Assembly: GCF_012489685.1 (NCBI RefSeq)
Contig: NC_080042.1
Coordinates: 21,032,150 to 21,096,149, forward strand
DNA from: Lotus japonicus
Lineage: Eukaryota > Streptophyta > Magnoliopsida > Fabales > Fabaceae
Length of the DNA: 64,000 nucleotides
Direction: 5' to 3'
In this document: positions 43,516 through 55,757 of the stretch, in pieces
Layout of the letters: every line of letters starts with the position of its first letter
Position numbering within the stretch: the stretch's first letter is position 1
Translations under genes and position numbers: made by a program
Notes under the pieces: generated by a model
The model's database searches: none
Seen by the model: only the letters and a program-made list of their open reading frames with translations
Told to the model about the DNA's origin: nothing

Positions 43516-46480
43516 CGTGAATAATTAATTGGAAGGGGAGAGTGCAGAGGCAGAGACGTATTGGAAGAGAAGAAAGACGTGATTCAATATTTTAGGTTTT
43601 TCTTGCGCTTCTTTTAATTCTCTTTGATGACTATGTCAGGCTAAACTCCTTAGTGTTAGGGTGATTGATCTAGTTTTCTTTCACGTTATGTTTTGAACCA
43701 AGTTTCAGTTATGATTATGGATTCTATTTTATGTCTTGAATTTCTCCTTTGTTTTAATTGAAACTTTCTATTGCAATAGTTTGTCTTACTATTTTCTATG
43801 CAGTTGGGAAATTGGTAGAATTTAGGGATTTGGGGAGAAGTTGAGCAAGGGTATGTGCACCTTAGGAATAAGTGTAACGAATTGCTTGTGTTTGCCGGAA
43901 TTAAATTGAGCTTCATCTCTAATTAATTAGGATTAGGTACTGAGGAATTAGTTATCACTAATTAATTGGAAGGAACATTTATGCAAGGAATTGATAAGTG
44001 GACATCTAGGTTTAGCACCTTGATAATCTATTGAATTCATAATTATAACTGCTTGGGGAGATACATAGGGAGAGGGTTAACGAAATCAGGATCCCTAGCG
44101 CGCTTTTAAATTGAATTCACTTCAACCGTGTTATTTGCTTTATTTTATTTTATTGCAGTTAAGTTTCATACCAACAATCATTCATCTCTCTATTTTTATT
44201 TTTATTTTCACGTCCTTTCATTCTAAGTTTAGTTAATTTAGAGAATAAACTACGCAATCTCTGTGGTTCGATCTTTTATTACTTCAAGCAATTTGTACAC
44301 TTGCAGATTCGCTATCATTAGCCTTCGATGAACGGATGAATAAAATCAGTAAAGTAATTATAGAAGATAGGGAATAGAAGAGAAACCCCTAGCAGAAGGT
44401 GTCTCTAGTTGTTTCAGCACAAATCCTTAAATAGAGCTAAGATCAAATTCTATCCTAAAATATAAAGCCTAAAGATAAAATCCTAAAATAACAAACCAAA
44501 ATAGGATAGAATCCTAAGATATAATAATTCGAAATAAATCCTAAAATACAATCTTCACTTCAGCACAAATAAAATATTCATTCCGCAATTTCCAAAATGC
44601 CCTTGATGCCAAATATGACCTGAAAATAATAATAAACTTAATTAGAATAAATAATAAAAACCCATATCAATAAAATTTAATTAAGCACAAAGAATCATCA
44701 ATAATGACAAATTAAGGTTATGATTACTGGGTAAAATATTGCTCATCATCGATTTAGGGACGATAAGCGTTAGTAAGCTTACATTGATGTGTTCTTTGTA
44801 CCTTGTGTGTTTTATATAAGAATATATGTTCATGGTTCATGTTAGATGTGGTTATACTTGACTTGGTATGCTTTTGGAACGACTATCATGAGAATCGTTC
44901 ATTTTCTTAAAAGATCGATAACAACGCTTCGTTGTACGAACTATAGAAGACCTTAACTAGGGTTTAAGTGAGAATTTTTCTTCTACTATGTCCTCATGAA
45001 TATGTAAAGTTAATTTTCTGAAGAATGACTATAATATTGTAATAATTTTGTTTTGGAGCTTGAGAAAGTTTTCGGCATGCTACCTAGTTGTGTAGAAACT
45101 TCGTCGTGAAGAAACGGGCTAAGCACGAGGCAGCCACTGACGCAAGTTGCAAAAAGTAGGATGAAGGTTCATATTAGTCCTTGTGAAGATAAATTGATAG
45201 GCTCATGGAGTATTTTTTATGAGGCTTAGGCCAATGAATCCATGCTTTTAGTTGACAGTCTTCATTATAGTGCTAGTTGAAGCTTCCATCATTTTGTTCT
45301 TGATTTGGTTCCAAAACTTGATGAGCGTGTGAAGATAAGTTGAGAATATTTAATTCCAGACCTGAAGAGCTTCGTGGAAGTGATTTTTAGCTTCTTAAAC
45401 TTTAAGCTTATGGCTTTTGTTCTTGCAAAGATTTAGTCCTTGAACTTACTAGTTAAGAAGTTTTGATCTTTTGAGTAAAGACTCTTCACGAAAGTTGTTT
45501 TGGCACCAAAGAAATTTCTGAAAATATGCTTTATGATCATGAATATGAATTTTTAACTATGGATTAAGTCTTGTTTTAAAGTTTTGATGATGTTTTTACC
45601 ATAGAAAAACCTAGTTAATGCTTATGTACTATTTTGTTTTGGAAGAAGAAAATGTCTTGCTAATTAACTTGAAGGGGTAGAGAGTTGGAGCAGCTTATAG
45701 GGTTTGAGAATCACTTTTTTGAATCTTAATTCAAGTACATAATAAGTTTGTTTCTGTATAGGAATTTTAGTTCTTAAAGTTCTAGGCAAAATATTAGTTT
45801 TTTGATAGTTTCTATAACCTTACGTTATAGGAATGAATTTCTAAGTGGTACTGATTTGTATGGCTTTGAAATGAGTAGAAAATGTGTTTTATAACTCAAA
45901 AGAATGTAAAGAAAATTTGATCCATGATCAGGGCAAGGGGGCCGAGAGTTAAGTAGGTGAAAGGAGGAAGGAAAATTGCTTTTTGAACTTGTTTAAGTGT
46001 CTTAAGTTGATGGAGACTTGTGAAGCTTTAATTTGCTTAAGTTGTATAAGTGTTTTTGAAGTCTTAAAGGCATTTCGAAATGGAAATGAATCAGTTTGTG
46101 ACTTGAGACATAAAGAGTTCTGTGAAAAGTTTTAATTAAGTTGATTTTCCTATTTGTTGTTAATGCTTATTTTTGATGGAAGCCTTAGGAACAGACCTAG
46201 ACCTTAGTTTAGTGAGGAAAGTTCTAGTCGAGAAAGGGACTAAGTTGAGTTATGTGTTTGTAAAGGTTCGGGCAGAGAGGCCATACTTGTTTCGAGTGTT
46301 GATAATCGAGAGAAAGCGAGCCGGTACGAGGAACGTGAATGTGATCGAATCGGAGTCGCAACTTATGACGGAAAGCGCCTAAGGTGAGGCACTTTGCTTC
46401 GGCAACTTGTGTTGTTGAAAATATGTTATATGATTATTGTGAGGGCACTTCGATGCGTGCTATTTGATATAAAAATCTAA

Positions 46481-46840
46481 AGCTTTTCAAAATATGAAAA
46501 TTTAACATTTATTTCAACATGTAAAAATATAAATTAAACAAGCAACAGCAACTCCCATAAAAGCTATAGCTTTATTTCAAAAGATGAAAATGTAACATTA
46601 ATTATTCCAGCATGCCAAAATACATATTTTCCAATACTTGTTTAGAGACAAGCTTTTAACAATGTATCGGATTGCATTACAATTTGAAAAGTATCTTAAA
46701 TTCATAAAAATCAACCAAAAATTACAAGCTTAATTATTTGCCAAAAATCTTGAAACATATATATGTGAAAATAGAAACTATAACAAGCCACAACAATGTT
46801 TTTAGGAGATAGCTTGTTGCTGGCTTGCTCCAGCAATTTT
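46481..46840 (-). other. 3' flank of the phytocyanin-like gene, partly duplicated
   Basis: A stretch with AGCTTT...ATGAAAATTTAACAT at 46,484-46,530 recurs in diverged form at 46,562-46,610. On the minus strand several AATAAA-like words (for example near 46,505-46,512 and 46,567-46,573) could serve as polyadenylation signals for the gene at 46,841-47,536. No coding content. Confidence 0.45.
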
Positions 46841-47536
46841 TCATGGCCAGGACCAGAAGGGACGAAGCATTGGCATCACGGCGAACTTCATGGTCCCATT
46901 ATTGCAGTGGAAGCCGTTTCGCTCGCCACAACCAAAAAAGTAAGGTTGCCACTTCTTCAACACAAACATGAAGCCCTCTCCTGCTCCTTGTGTGGGATTC
47001 GCCAGCATCTTAGCTCTTTTAATGTCACAATTCATAAAGCTGTAGATATCTTTGAACATGTAAACACTGTGTGGGAAAGTAGAGGTGTTTGGAGCATCAA
47101 ACTTGAAAACTGCACAAATCAATTCATATAATTATAGTAGTAAAGTTAGTATAATAAGTTTTCATGTAAATGTACATTAATATTCATTTTAGCAATAGCA
47201 TATCTCAATTGCAATCAAGCGTGACATGCTTGCAAAAATTAGTGAGGAAGAGTTAGCTCAAGAAAATTTACCAAGAGTATCATTAAGGTAAAATGGAGCA
47301 CTTTTCATGGCCCAATCAGAGTAATTGTAACCGAAGTGCCAATGCTCAGAACCACCCACAAGTATCTGTTTTGGTTGTTGCTGTTGTTGTGTTTTGTTGT
47401 GGTGATGATTCCCAAATCTGGACCACCAATCGGTGTAGTTGAAACCAGAGGACCAGTCCTTGTTGGCCATACTCACTGCAAACATTGAAACAGTTATAAC
47501 TAGCATGATAAGTGCTTGTGTGAATTTCACAGCCAT
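46841..47536 (-). CDS. phytocyanin-like (cupredoxin) secreted protein, two exons, 177 aa
   Basis: Exon 1 is 47,536-47,272 and exon 2 is 47,109-46,841. The intron has GTAAAT and TGTGCAG borders. Joining them keeps one frame across codon 89. Residues 1-24 are a signal peptide (hydrophobic 8-22, cleavage likely after SMA). Residues about 57-168 form a phytocyanin/plastocyanin-like domain. Candidate copper ligands are H102 (FPHSV), C149 and H156; C116 and C157 could form the usual disulfide. The loop reads CGERNGFHC, two residues longer than the CxxxxHC of classic phytocyanins, and the residue five after H156 is Thr, with Met one further on, so copper binding is uncertain. A Gln/His-rich linker (43-56) precedes the domain. 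It is an apoplastic or membrane-associated electron-transfer-type protein by family; the true role is unknown. It is the only intact host gene seen here. Confidence 0.85.
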
Positions 47537-48004
47537 GGTATATGAATATATGATCCTGAAGTTTAATTCACTGATTCAGCTAAAAAATTAAAGTAAGGGA
47601 ATGTGTGTAATGTGAAGTATATGATTTAGTTGTTGAGTTGTTGCTTGGTGGGAATATTAGGAGTTAATGGGGGGTTTATATAGGGAGTGTGAAGGGAGCG
47701 CGAGTCATGAAAATTGTGGAATTGTTTGTTCTGACTTGTGATGTTGGAAAATTGCCAGATTAACTTTTTCAATTTCGTGATGTTGGTGGGTATCCATTAG
47801 AAGGAAAAGATCAAACATATGTAGTTATTTTCTTCCTCAGAGACTGCAAGTCAACTTTTCCTGTATAGCCTTGCTAAGAATAGTTATGTTAGTTGCTCTG
47901 CCCTCATTCGGGTAGGTGTGAGTTTTCAAATTTTTTAAAAATGTAATTTTGAATAAAACAGTGTATTTAGTAAAAATGGAACTCAAACAGTATTTTACTT
48001 GATT
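47537..48004 (-). promoter_or_regulatory. upstream region of phytocyanin-like gene with TATA box
   Basis: On the minus strand TATATAAA lies at 47,682-47,675, about 140 bases before the start codon, leaving a leader of roughly 100 bases. No other element is firmly recognised. Beyond about 47,750 the sequence is AT-rich spacer leading to the segmental duplication. Confidence 0.6.
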
Positions 48005-49250
48005 TGTCACTATCACTCTCCATCACGACCATCTACAAGACTACAACACCGCATTTAGCATTATCTTCACCATCACCACCACCTCCGAAACCACCATCGC
48101 CACCCTCTCTATCACCACCTCCATGGCCGCTAGCCTGCGCCGCCACGATCAGGAAACACACAAATCCACCTCCATTGCCATCACCTTCTTCAAAACCATC
48201 GTCGCGATTTATACCGTACAGAACTGATATTTAAGTATAAAATGTCACAAACAAGTTATGACACGTGTGATAGTGGGCAGGGCGGACCCATGCTGGTTCA
48301 GATGCACCCCTTGAACAAAAAAAAAATCGCTCTTATTTTTAAATATATATTTTTTTTTTGAATTCCTTGAAAATTTTAAATTATACTAATAGATCAAGTT
48401 TTGCACCTATTTGCACCAAAGACCCACCTATTTGCACCGACCCATGCTGGTTCAGATGAATCCCTTGAACAAAAAAAGTCGTACTTATTTTCTAATATAA
48501 TATTTTTTAAACCCCTTGAAAATTTTAAATTATACTAGTAGACCAAGTTTTGCACCAAAGACCCACCTATTTGCACCAACAATGACTTGTATAATTTCTG
48601 TTGTATAAACATATTAAAGTTATTTTTAATTATATTTTTACCGATGTGTTCATATGAAAATTTTGAACCCTGACCCCAGGTCTGGATCTGCCACTGGAAG
48701 TGGGCATTTAGTGAAAATTAATTTGTTTGAGATCGATAAAGCAAGTCACCGAGTGACATATATTAAGATTTTTTTTTTAAACTATTACCTTCACTTGAGT
48801 TTATTGCGGATAACTTCAGTTAATTTTTTTATTATTTAATACACCATATATAGTTGTGCAAATAATTTTAACGTAAGTTGATCTAATTATAACCACTATA
48901 TTTAATGATGAATTATCTAAAAAGTCAAATGACTTATTTTAATTTTGATCATTCATTATTAAAGAGAGTGATTATAATTTATTTCTAATTCTTATATATG
49001 AAAAAGATGATTTTCATAATCATATAAGATACATCCATATACATTGAAGCAACAACAGTGGGTTGGTACCCTAAACAGAAGCAGATATTTTTCCACTTAT
49101 TATGAGAATGAACGCTTTTCTACTTGGTTCAATCTGACGAGGTCAAAGTCAGTGATGATGTTGCAACTTAACTAAAACACTAGGGCTGGAAAGTAATTAT
49201 ACCCACAAATTCACCCATGTTTTCATAGTTTGCCACCTACTACTTCTAGC
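48005..49250. repeat. segmental duplication, copy 2 (partner at 11,145-12,195)
   Basis: It begins with the CCA/CAC-rich block (48,005-48,210) and ends near GCCACCTACTACTTCTAGC. Landmarks such as TTTGTTTGAGATC, TACCTTCACTTGAGTTTATT and GGGTTGGTACCCTAAACAG keep their order. This copy holds a hAT MITE (48,278-48,696) missing from copy 1. Copy 2 lies about 470 bases upstream of the phytocyanin-like gene; copy 1 has no such gene beside it. Confidence 0.75.
48278..48696. mobile_element. hAT-type MITE with an internal tandem duplication
   Basis: The left end CAGGGCGGACCCA and the right end TGGATCTGCCACTG (complement CAGTGGCAGATCCA) resemble hAT termini. The 8-bp flanks are ATAGTGGG and GAAGTGGG, an imperfect duplication. 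Within it, a segment of about 130 bp starting GACCCATGCTGGTTCAGATG is repeated in tandem. Copy 1 of the surrounding duplication lacks the element, which confirms the boundaries. It has no coding capacity. Confidence 0.75.
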
Positions 49251-49254
49251 GAAT

Positions 49255-50167
49255 GATGGGAAATTCATCCCAATAAAACCACAACTCAAATAGAGTAATA
49301 TGTAGTGGAGAATAATTTTTCCAACTTGCAAGAATTTATGATGAGCAAAAACAAATAATCGCAGCAACTAAAAATTACAAAGAGAAATCAAGATTTTAAT
49401 GTGGGGAAACTTTCTCAATGTTAGAAGTAAAACTCATGGGCACAAGCCAGTCAATTGAGCTCCACTTTGATCAAAATAATGGTACAAGAGAGTCTCAAAT
49501 CACATGACAGATTGTGCTTAACAATTTGGTAAACAACAAAGCAACAAGCATAAAATAGAAAACTAGGAAAAACCAAATCTCACTGCTACTGTTCGAGCCC
49601 GTTTTCACCCACCTTAGATAACTTCTCACCTATCCAATTGTCTAGATTGAATAGATTCATAACTGTTGATGAAGCTATCGATCTACCAAAAGTCCATAAA
49701 AGAAAAAGAACTAAAACAGTAGATAAAAATTCCCAAGATATGACCATTGGCACAAGTAATTAGAATAAGAAGCTCCTCTCGAACACTTTTCCATCCTCAA
49801 AGTAATTAGAATGAGAAGCTTAGCTGCCACACTTGTAGATAAACTCCTGACCCTTTTTTCTTTGATCTCTCGAACACTTTTTCATCCTAAAAGTAATTAG
49901 AACGAGAAGCTTAGCTGCCACACTTGTAGCACCAACTTATATAGAAGGTTTGCTAAGTAATTAGAAGTTAGAACTAACAATAATGAAAGCTGAATTTTCA
50001 AGTTCCTATTTAAGATGACTATATATATTAAGCTTGTTTTCCTAAGTTGTTTTAAGCTTGTTTTGAGAGTGTTTTTTAGTTTGTTATGGATGTTCTTGGT
50101 TGCTTGATTGAATGCATCATGTTTTTCTTTCCTAAGAAGTTATTTATGCTTAAGTTAATACTTTTAA
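49255..50167. other. 5' flank of CACTA genes with a tandem segment
   Basis: A segment of about 60-90 bp (CTCGAACACTTTTTCATCC through GCTTAGCTGCCACACTTGTAG) occurs twice, near 49,777-49,838 and 49,866-49,929. The rest is A-rich with no supported frame. A CACTA terminus (CACTACAAGAAAA-like) was looked for and not found, so the left border of the transposon is undefined. Confidence 0.45.
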
Positions 50168-53100
50168 ATGGAGTCTAGAGAGTGGATTCGTGATCCATCA
50201 AGGCGAAGTGAAGAATATATCAGAGGAGTTAATGAGTTTCTTGAATTTGCTTTTCAAAATTCACAAGTTAGTGAAAAAATCTGGTGTCCATGTACAACAT
50301 GTGCAAATTGTAAGTCACTATCTCGTACAAGTGTCACCTTACCAATCCACGTCGTGGATTTCTTAGAGGTTATAAGCAATGGATATTTCATGGTGAGAAG
50401 CCTGTAGCTTCAAGTAGCACAATTGAAGAACCAGAACATACTGAAATGGAGCATGACATGGATGGTTTAATTCATGACGTTTTAGCATCGCATATAGCAG
50501 AAGACCCATTATTTGATGATGGTGAAAGGAACCCACAAGTAGAAGAAAATGCTAACAAGTTTTATCGATTGGTAAAGGACAATGAGCAAATTCTCTATCC
50601 CAATTGTAAGAAGTATAGCAAGCTATCCTTTATGGTACACTTGTATCATTTGAAGTGTCTTCATGGGTGGAGTGATAAGTCATTTTCTATGTTATTAGAT
50701 TTGTTAAGAGACGCTTTCCCAGAAGGAAATATTTTGCCAAAGTCATTCTATGAAACAAAGAAAATGATTTCAGAGCTATGCTTAGGTTATGAAAAGATTC
50801 ATGCTTGTCCTAATGATTGTATCTTGTACTGGGACAAATATACCAACAATGAAGTCTTTCCAAAATGTGGTGCGTCAAGGTGGAAAACAGTAACTGAAGA
50901 GGTACAACCTAATGGAACCAAGACATCTGAAAAACAAAAGAACACACCTTTACCAAAGAGTGTGCCATTACCAGGAATTCCAGCAAAGATACTTCGATGG
51001 TTTCCTTTAAAACCAAGGCTACAACACTTATTCATGTCTTCCAAAATTGCTGAAGCAATGAGATGGCACCGTGATGGCAGATTGGATGATGGTTTTCTTA
51101 GACATCCAGCTGACTCACTTGCTTGGAAGAAATTTGACTCCAAATATCAAACTTTTGCTTTAGATCCTCGTAATGTACGATTAGGATTGGCTTCTGATGG
51201 GTTCAATCCTTTCAAGACTATGAGTATTACTCATAGTACATGGCCTGTCATTCTAGTTCCTTTCAACCTTCCTCCTTGGATGTGCATGAAACAATCCTTC
51301 TTCATGTTATCACTACTCATTTCCGGTCCTAAAGGTCCAGGAAATAACATTGATACTTATCTTCAACCATTGGTAAAAGAGCTTCAAGAGTTGTAGGAGA
51401 ATGGACTTGAAACCTTTGATGCATACAAGAAAGAGTCATTCCAACTTCATGCTGCATTAATGTGGACTATTAATGACTTTCCAGCATATGCCAACCTATC
51501 TGGATGGAGTACTAAAGGAAAATATGCTTGTCCATGTTGTGGTTTTGAAACTTCCTCACAATGGTTACGCCATGGTAGAAAATTTTGCTACATGAGCCAT
51601 CGTAGATGGTTGATACCTAATCACAAATGGAGGTTGAATGGTAAGGACTTTTATGGAACACAAGAGTTTAGGGATCCTCCTATTCGACTTGATGGGACTT
51701 CACAGTTAAGGCAACTAGATGAGATTGAAGATGAATGTTTAGGGGATCAGGCACAACGCTGGAAAAAGAAGAGTATTTTATTTTCTTTGCCTTATTGGCA
51801 ATATAACGAATTGCGTCACAACTTTGATGTGATGCACATTGAAAAAAAATGTGTGTGATAACATCATTGGTACATTGTTGAACCAAGAGGGGAAATCAAA
51901 AGATAATTATAAGGCACGAGTTGACCTTGTAGATATGGGCATAAGAAGTATGCTTCATCCTCAGCCAAGCCCTAACACTAATACAATGCTTTTGCCTAGA
52001 GCTTGTTATCAAATGACTACCAAAGAAAAATATGATTTTCTGAGTGTTCTCAAGAATGTAAAAGCTCCGGATGAATGCTCATCAAACATCTCACGGTGTG
52101 TGCAAGTGCAACAACGCAAGATATTTGGCTTAAAAAGTTATGATTGTCATGTTTTGATGCAAGAGCTTCTTCCAATAGCATTGAGAGGATCATTGCCAGA
52201 TAAAGTTACCTCAGTTTTAATTGACTTGTACAACTTCTTCAAACAAATTTGTTCTAAAGTGCTTAATGTGAAGTTTATAGAACAGTTGGAGTCTCAAATA
52301 GCTATCACGTTATGTCAGCTTGAAACAATATTTCCTCCTTCCTTTTTTACTATAATGGTGCATTTGGTTGTTCATTTGGCTCATGAGGCTAAGGTTGGAG
52401 GACCTGTGCAATACCGATGGATGTATCCTATTGAAAGGTATTAATTATGTATTTTTAAATTAATTTATTTTAATGTTAGAATCATATATATCTAAAATTA
52501 TTTCTTTCCTAGGTTCCTTCTCACCCTTAAGTCATTTGTACGTAACAAAGCATATCCAGAAGGATCTATTGCAGAAAATTTTTTGGCCAATGAATGCCTG
52601 ACCTTTTGTTCACAATATTTATCTGGGGTTGAAACAAGGTTTAGTAGACCCACTAGAAATGACGATGAATTTGACTCTACATTGGATGATGGAAGTTTTT
52701 TACATCCTATGCTAGGACGGAAGAGACAACAAAAGTTTCAGTTAAAGAAACGAAAGAGAGTGAGTAGAGCTAAGCTTGAAAAAAAAGAGTTAAAACAAGC
52801 TCACAGATATGTGCTTTTTAACTATAACCCAGTCACTCCATTTGTAGAGTAAGACATCAATCTTGTTTTCCTTCTTATACAAGTTCAAGATATTTTATAA
52901 TATTTTGATTACATTCTTGTTATTTTATAGAGAACACATTGGACTTCTTAAGAGACAGTCTCGACCACGACGGCTGTCACAATTGGAAGTTGAAAAGCAA
53001 CACAGTGAAAAATTTAATGAGTGGTTTCAACAGAGGGTGAGAATAACATAATTAATTTAGTTTAATTGAATGATAATTTTTATGTTATATCTTACTTTTT

Positions 53101-53815
53101 CTCTTAAAACTTTTAGATTCAGCGCTTGGATGAACAAAGAAGCGCACGAGTTACTGATCAACTTAGATGGTTAGCTCGTGGACCATATGAAGTTGCAAGA
53201 AGATATACTGGTTATGTCATTAATGGATTTAGGTTTCACACTAAGAAGAGAGAAAGGTTCTTAAAAACACAAAACAGCGGAGTAGGTGTTGTGACTAAGA
53301 CCTCAAATGATGAAATTAACTACTATGGGGCATTAACCGATATATTTCAGTTGGATTATTCTGGAAAATACAAGGTTGTGTTATTCAAATGTGATTGGGT
53401 TGATATTAAGAAAGGTGTAAAGAACGACAAGTTTGGGATGACTCTTGTGAACTTCAAATTCTTGAAACATACGGGAAAATATATTTGTGATGACCCATTT
53501 ATTTTTGCATCACAAGCCAAAAAAGTGTTTTATGTATGTGATGAGAGGAACAAGGATTGGTCTGTTGTTGTGAATGCAAAGGTTAGGGATATATATGACA
53601 TGGGTGATGAGGAATCCAATGAAGTTGAAGAAATTCAGGAGCAACCAATGCATGATACAAGTGAAATTACTCGGAATAATAATGATTTAGTTAGGGAAGC
53701 AGTTGATGATGATTTTGATTTCTTTGAAGTTGTTGTTGATGTTGATAAGGAAATTGCTCATGATGAACAAGAGGGAGAGGAAGAGGAAGAGGAAGAGGAA
53801 GAGCCTATGTTTTAA
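50168..53815 (+). pseudogene. tnp2: CACTA (En/Spm) TNP2-like transposase, four exons, damaged
   Basis: The start (MESREWIRDPSRRSEEYI, CPCTTCANC) is the transposase-associated domain. The central region (50,446-51,858) is the Transposase_21 core with SDGFNPF...STWPVILVPFNLPPWM and GPGNNID. A DUF4218-like block (LPIALRGSLPDKV...PVQYRWMYPIERY) ends exon 1 at 52,437. Exons resume at about 52,513, 52,932 and 53,116, with GT/AG borders, and include a DUF4216-like part (FGMTLVNFKFL...). The acidic C-terminus ends at 53,815. Lesions: a frameshift near 50,340, an in-frame TAG at 51,394-51,396, and a frameshift in an A-run near 51,848. The catalytic acidic residues appear kept, but no full protein can be made. 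Confidence 0.88.
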
Positions 53816-54050
53816 TTGTACTTTATTTTATATTTTTTATGGTATTTGAACAAAATATGGTGTTTTAAGTCATCCATTATTGGTTTAAGATATATCTTTG
53901 ATCCCGTATATATGCTTTGAGTGTGCTTTTTCCTTGTTTTTATGGTTATTGTTTGTGCTGATATATTAGATTGAAATCATATAAATAATTGATAGTGTTA
54001 TAATTTATTATTTACTTGTTTATTTGAATGTAATTAGTATCAAGGTTGCA

Positions 54051-55661
54051 ATGGGAAAGAAGAGAAAATTAAATATTGGACATCGTAGACCGGAAAACTC
54101 AAATCAACATGGTCAACCAAATGAAAATGATGGGATAGAATCTTCCACAAGAAATGCTGAAGAAACCCAATCTAACCCAGGACATGGAGAAGAGGTCATG
54201 CATGGATATTTGGAGTCTAACTCCATTCCTTCTGATATTGAAGTTGAGGAAATACAAGCTGAGAAAGGTATACATGATTTCATTTATATGCTTTATTTAT
54301 TCTAAATAATAAATTAATGTCTTGGATACTTATGTCTTTTTTCCACATGTGAATGCATAGAGTCGAAACAAGTAAGAGGCCCAACAAGAATGTTAGATGT
54401 TTGGGATATGCAAGTTGGTGATTTTATAATAGTTAATTTAGACAAATATGGTCGACCCGTTGGTGAAGAAGCAACAACTCTTACTCGTTTCATAGGTAGT
54501 GTGGTTAGAAGACCTCATTTTGCTCCCATCAACTACATTTCTTGGAAAAAGATGCCAAAGGAGAACATAGATGACATGTTGGAAGCAATAGAGGTATCAT
54601 AATTGTTATTTTGAATTACTTTAATATAATAAAAATAGTATGATGACTTATTTTGTACTATAATATATTTATTTTAACATTTATTGTTTTAGAGTAAATT
54701 TGAGTTTGTTCCTCCAATAAATAACACAATAAGAGAAATGTTGTAAGCGGAGTTGAATGAAAAGTGGAGGCAATGGAAGAGTGATATAAAGTCACTAGCA
54801 TATAATCCTTCTAAAACAGTAGAAGAAATTGCATCCAAATTGCCTGATGATAGAGTTGAACCAAGTCAATATCGTGATTTAGTTCATCATTGGTTTTCAG
54901 AATCAGGACAAGTAAGTCCTAAAGCAAATAGATTATTATGCATATTGATCTTAATGTTTTACAAATTTCATTTCTTTACTAATATTTGTTTGTATTATAT
55001 ACAGAAAACAAGTGAGATTAACCGAAGAAATCGTGCCAAGCTTGAAGATGTTCATTGTATGGGAACAAAAAGTCTTCCAAGATTGATTGACGAAAAGGTT
55101 TGTATTTATTTGTACATGTCATTGAGTAAATTAATTTGTGCTAAATTACTTATAACTTGTTTAAATGAATTTAGAAAAAATTGGGCAAAGGAGTGTCGCC
55201 TAAACGTAAAGACATATACATTCAGACTCGAACTCGTAAAGATGGGACAATTGTCAATGAAAAAGCTGCAAGAGTAATTGTAAGATTTACTTTCTTTCTT
55301 GTTTTGCTTAAACTTTTTTTTGCATAGTTAAGTTATTTTTTGTTGGCATATCTATGATTTTTAGGAAGAACTAAAGAAACATAATGAGGCTGAAACATCT
55401 CAATCAACTCAAAACACGCAAAGGCATACATCTTGGAATGAAGACATATTCTCTAAAGTGCAAGGACTTGATAAAAGGGGGCGTATCCGCTGCATGGGCA
55501 AGATTCCAAAATGTAAAAAAATAAAGGCTTCCTCATCTGAAAATGAAGAGCTACGTGATCGAATGAAGCATATGGAAAACTTGTTGACAAATGTGTTGAC
55601 ACTAATTCAAAATCGACTTCCTGGAGAAGATCTTAATGAGCGTATGGATGCTGCAAGACGG
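54051..55661 (+). pseudogene. CACTA TNPA/Ptta-like second protein, at least six exons, interrupted
   Basis: Exons read as 54,051-about 54,268, 54,361-54,593, 54,693-54,911, 55,005-55,097, 55,175-55,279 and 55,365-55,661, each with GT/AG borders. The protein starts MGKKRKLN (basic, nuclear-signal-like). It contains MLDVWDMQVGDFIIVNL, then KFEFVPPINN and a Ptta/En-Spm plant transposase region (WFSESGQ, NRAKLEDVHCMGTKSL, KKLGKGVSPKRKDIYIQTR), and ends with a coiled-coil-like stretch (ENEELRDRMKHMENLL). A stop codon (TAA) sits in exon 3 near 54,743. After exon 6 an intron begins at 55,662, and the gypsy LTR interrupts it, so any further exon is separated. In related elements this protein binds subterminal repeats. 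Confidence 0.75.
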
Positions 55662-55757
55662 GTAACCTTTTTCCTTTTGCTGTTTGTGTTATGATTTGTA
55701 TAAATTGTTTTGTCCGGGTAATCTCTTAATAATTTGTTTTATTTTGAGAATGATCAT

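Larger units (their letters stand above)
42404..44317 (+). mobile_element. Athila-like solo LTR, carrying a MITE
   Basis: It starts TGATGACCCGG and ends AGATTCGCTATCA. TTAGC at 42,399-42,403 recurs exactly at 44,318-44,322. Its end carries CTCTGTGGTTCGATC and GTACACTTGCAGATTC, close to the end of the Athila-like Y LTR. Without the nested MITE (42,800-43,356) it is about 1.35 kb, similar to the 1,329-bp Y LTR. No internal sequence remains. Confidence 0.9.
24223..44748 (-). mobile_element. LTR D, Athila-like, antisense, split by three later insertions
   Basis: On the minus strand the LTR starts TGATGAGCAATATTTTACC at 44,748 and ends CATAATTTGCA at 24,223. Its pieces are 24,223-24,472, 42,137-42,403 and 44,323-44,748, about 940 bp in all. 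Interruptions are solo LTR B (24,473-42,131) and the solo LTR at 42,404-44,317, both with exact 5-bp target duplications lying inside D. A clean target duplication for D itself is not visible (CCCGA on the left, TCGAT on the right). No internal region is present. Confidence 0.5.
24154..46480 (+). mobile_element. LTR H, chromovirus-like, split by LTR D and its nested insertions
   Basis: A TGTAAGACCC start at about 24,154 reads CCATATAGTTTACATG... to GTACCCGA at 24,222. The sequence appears to resume at 44,749 (TTTAGGGACGATAAGCG...) and continues to about 46,480, where the phrase GAGGGCACTTCGATG resembles the corresponding place in LTR E. The join is inferred from how naturally the two parts read together. 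No TTACA end was found, so H is truncated. It has no coding content; short frames near 46,173-46,382 are not supported. Confidence 0.45.
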
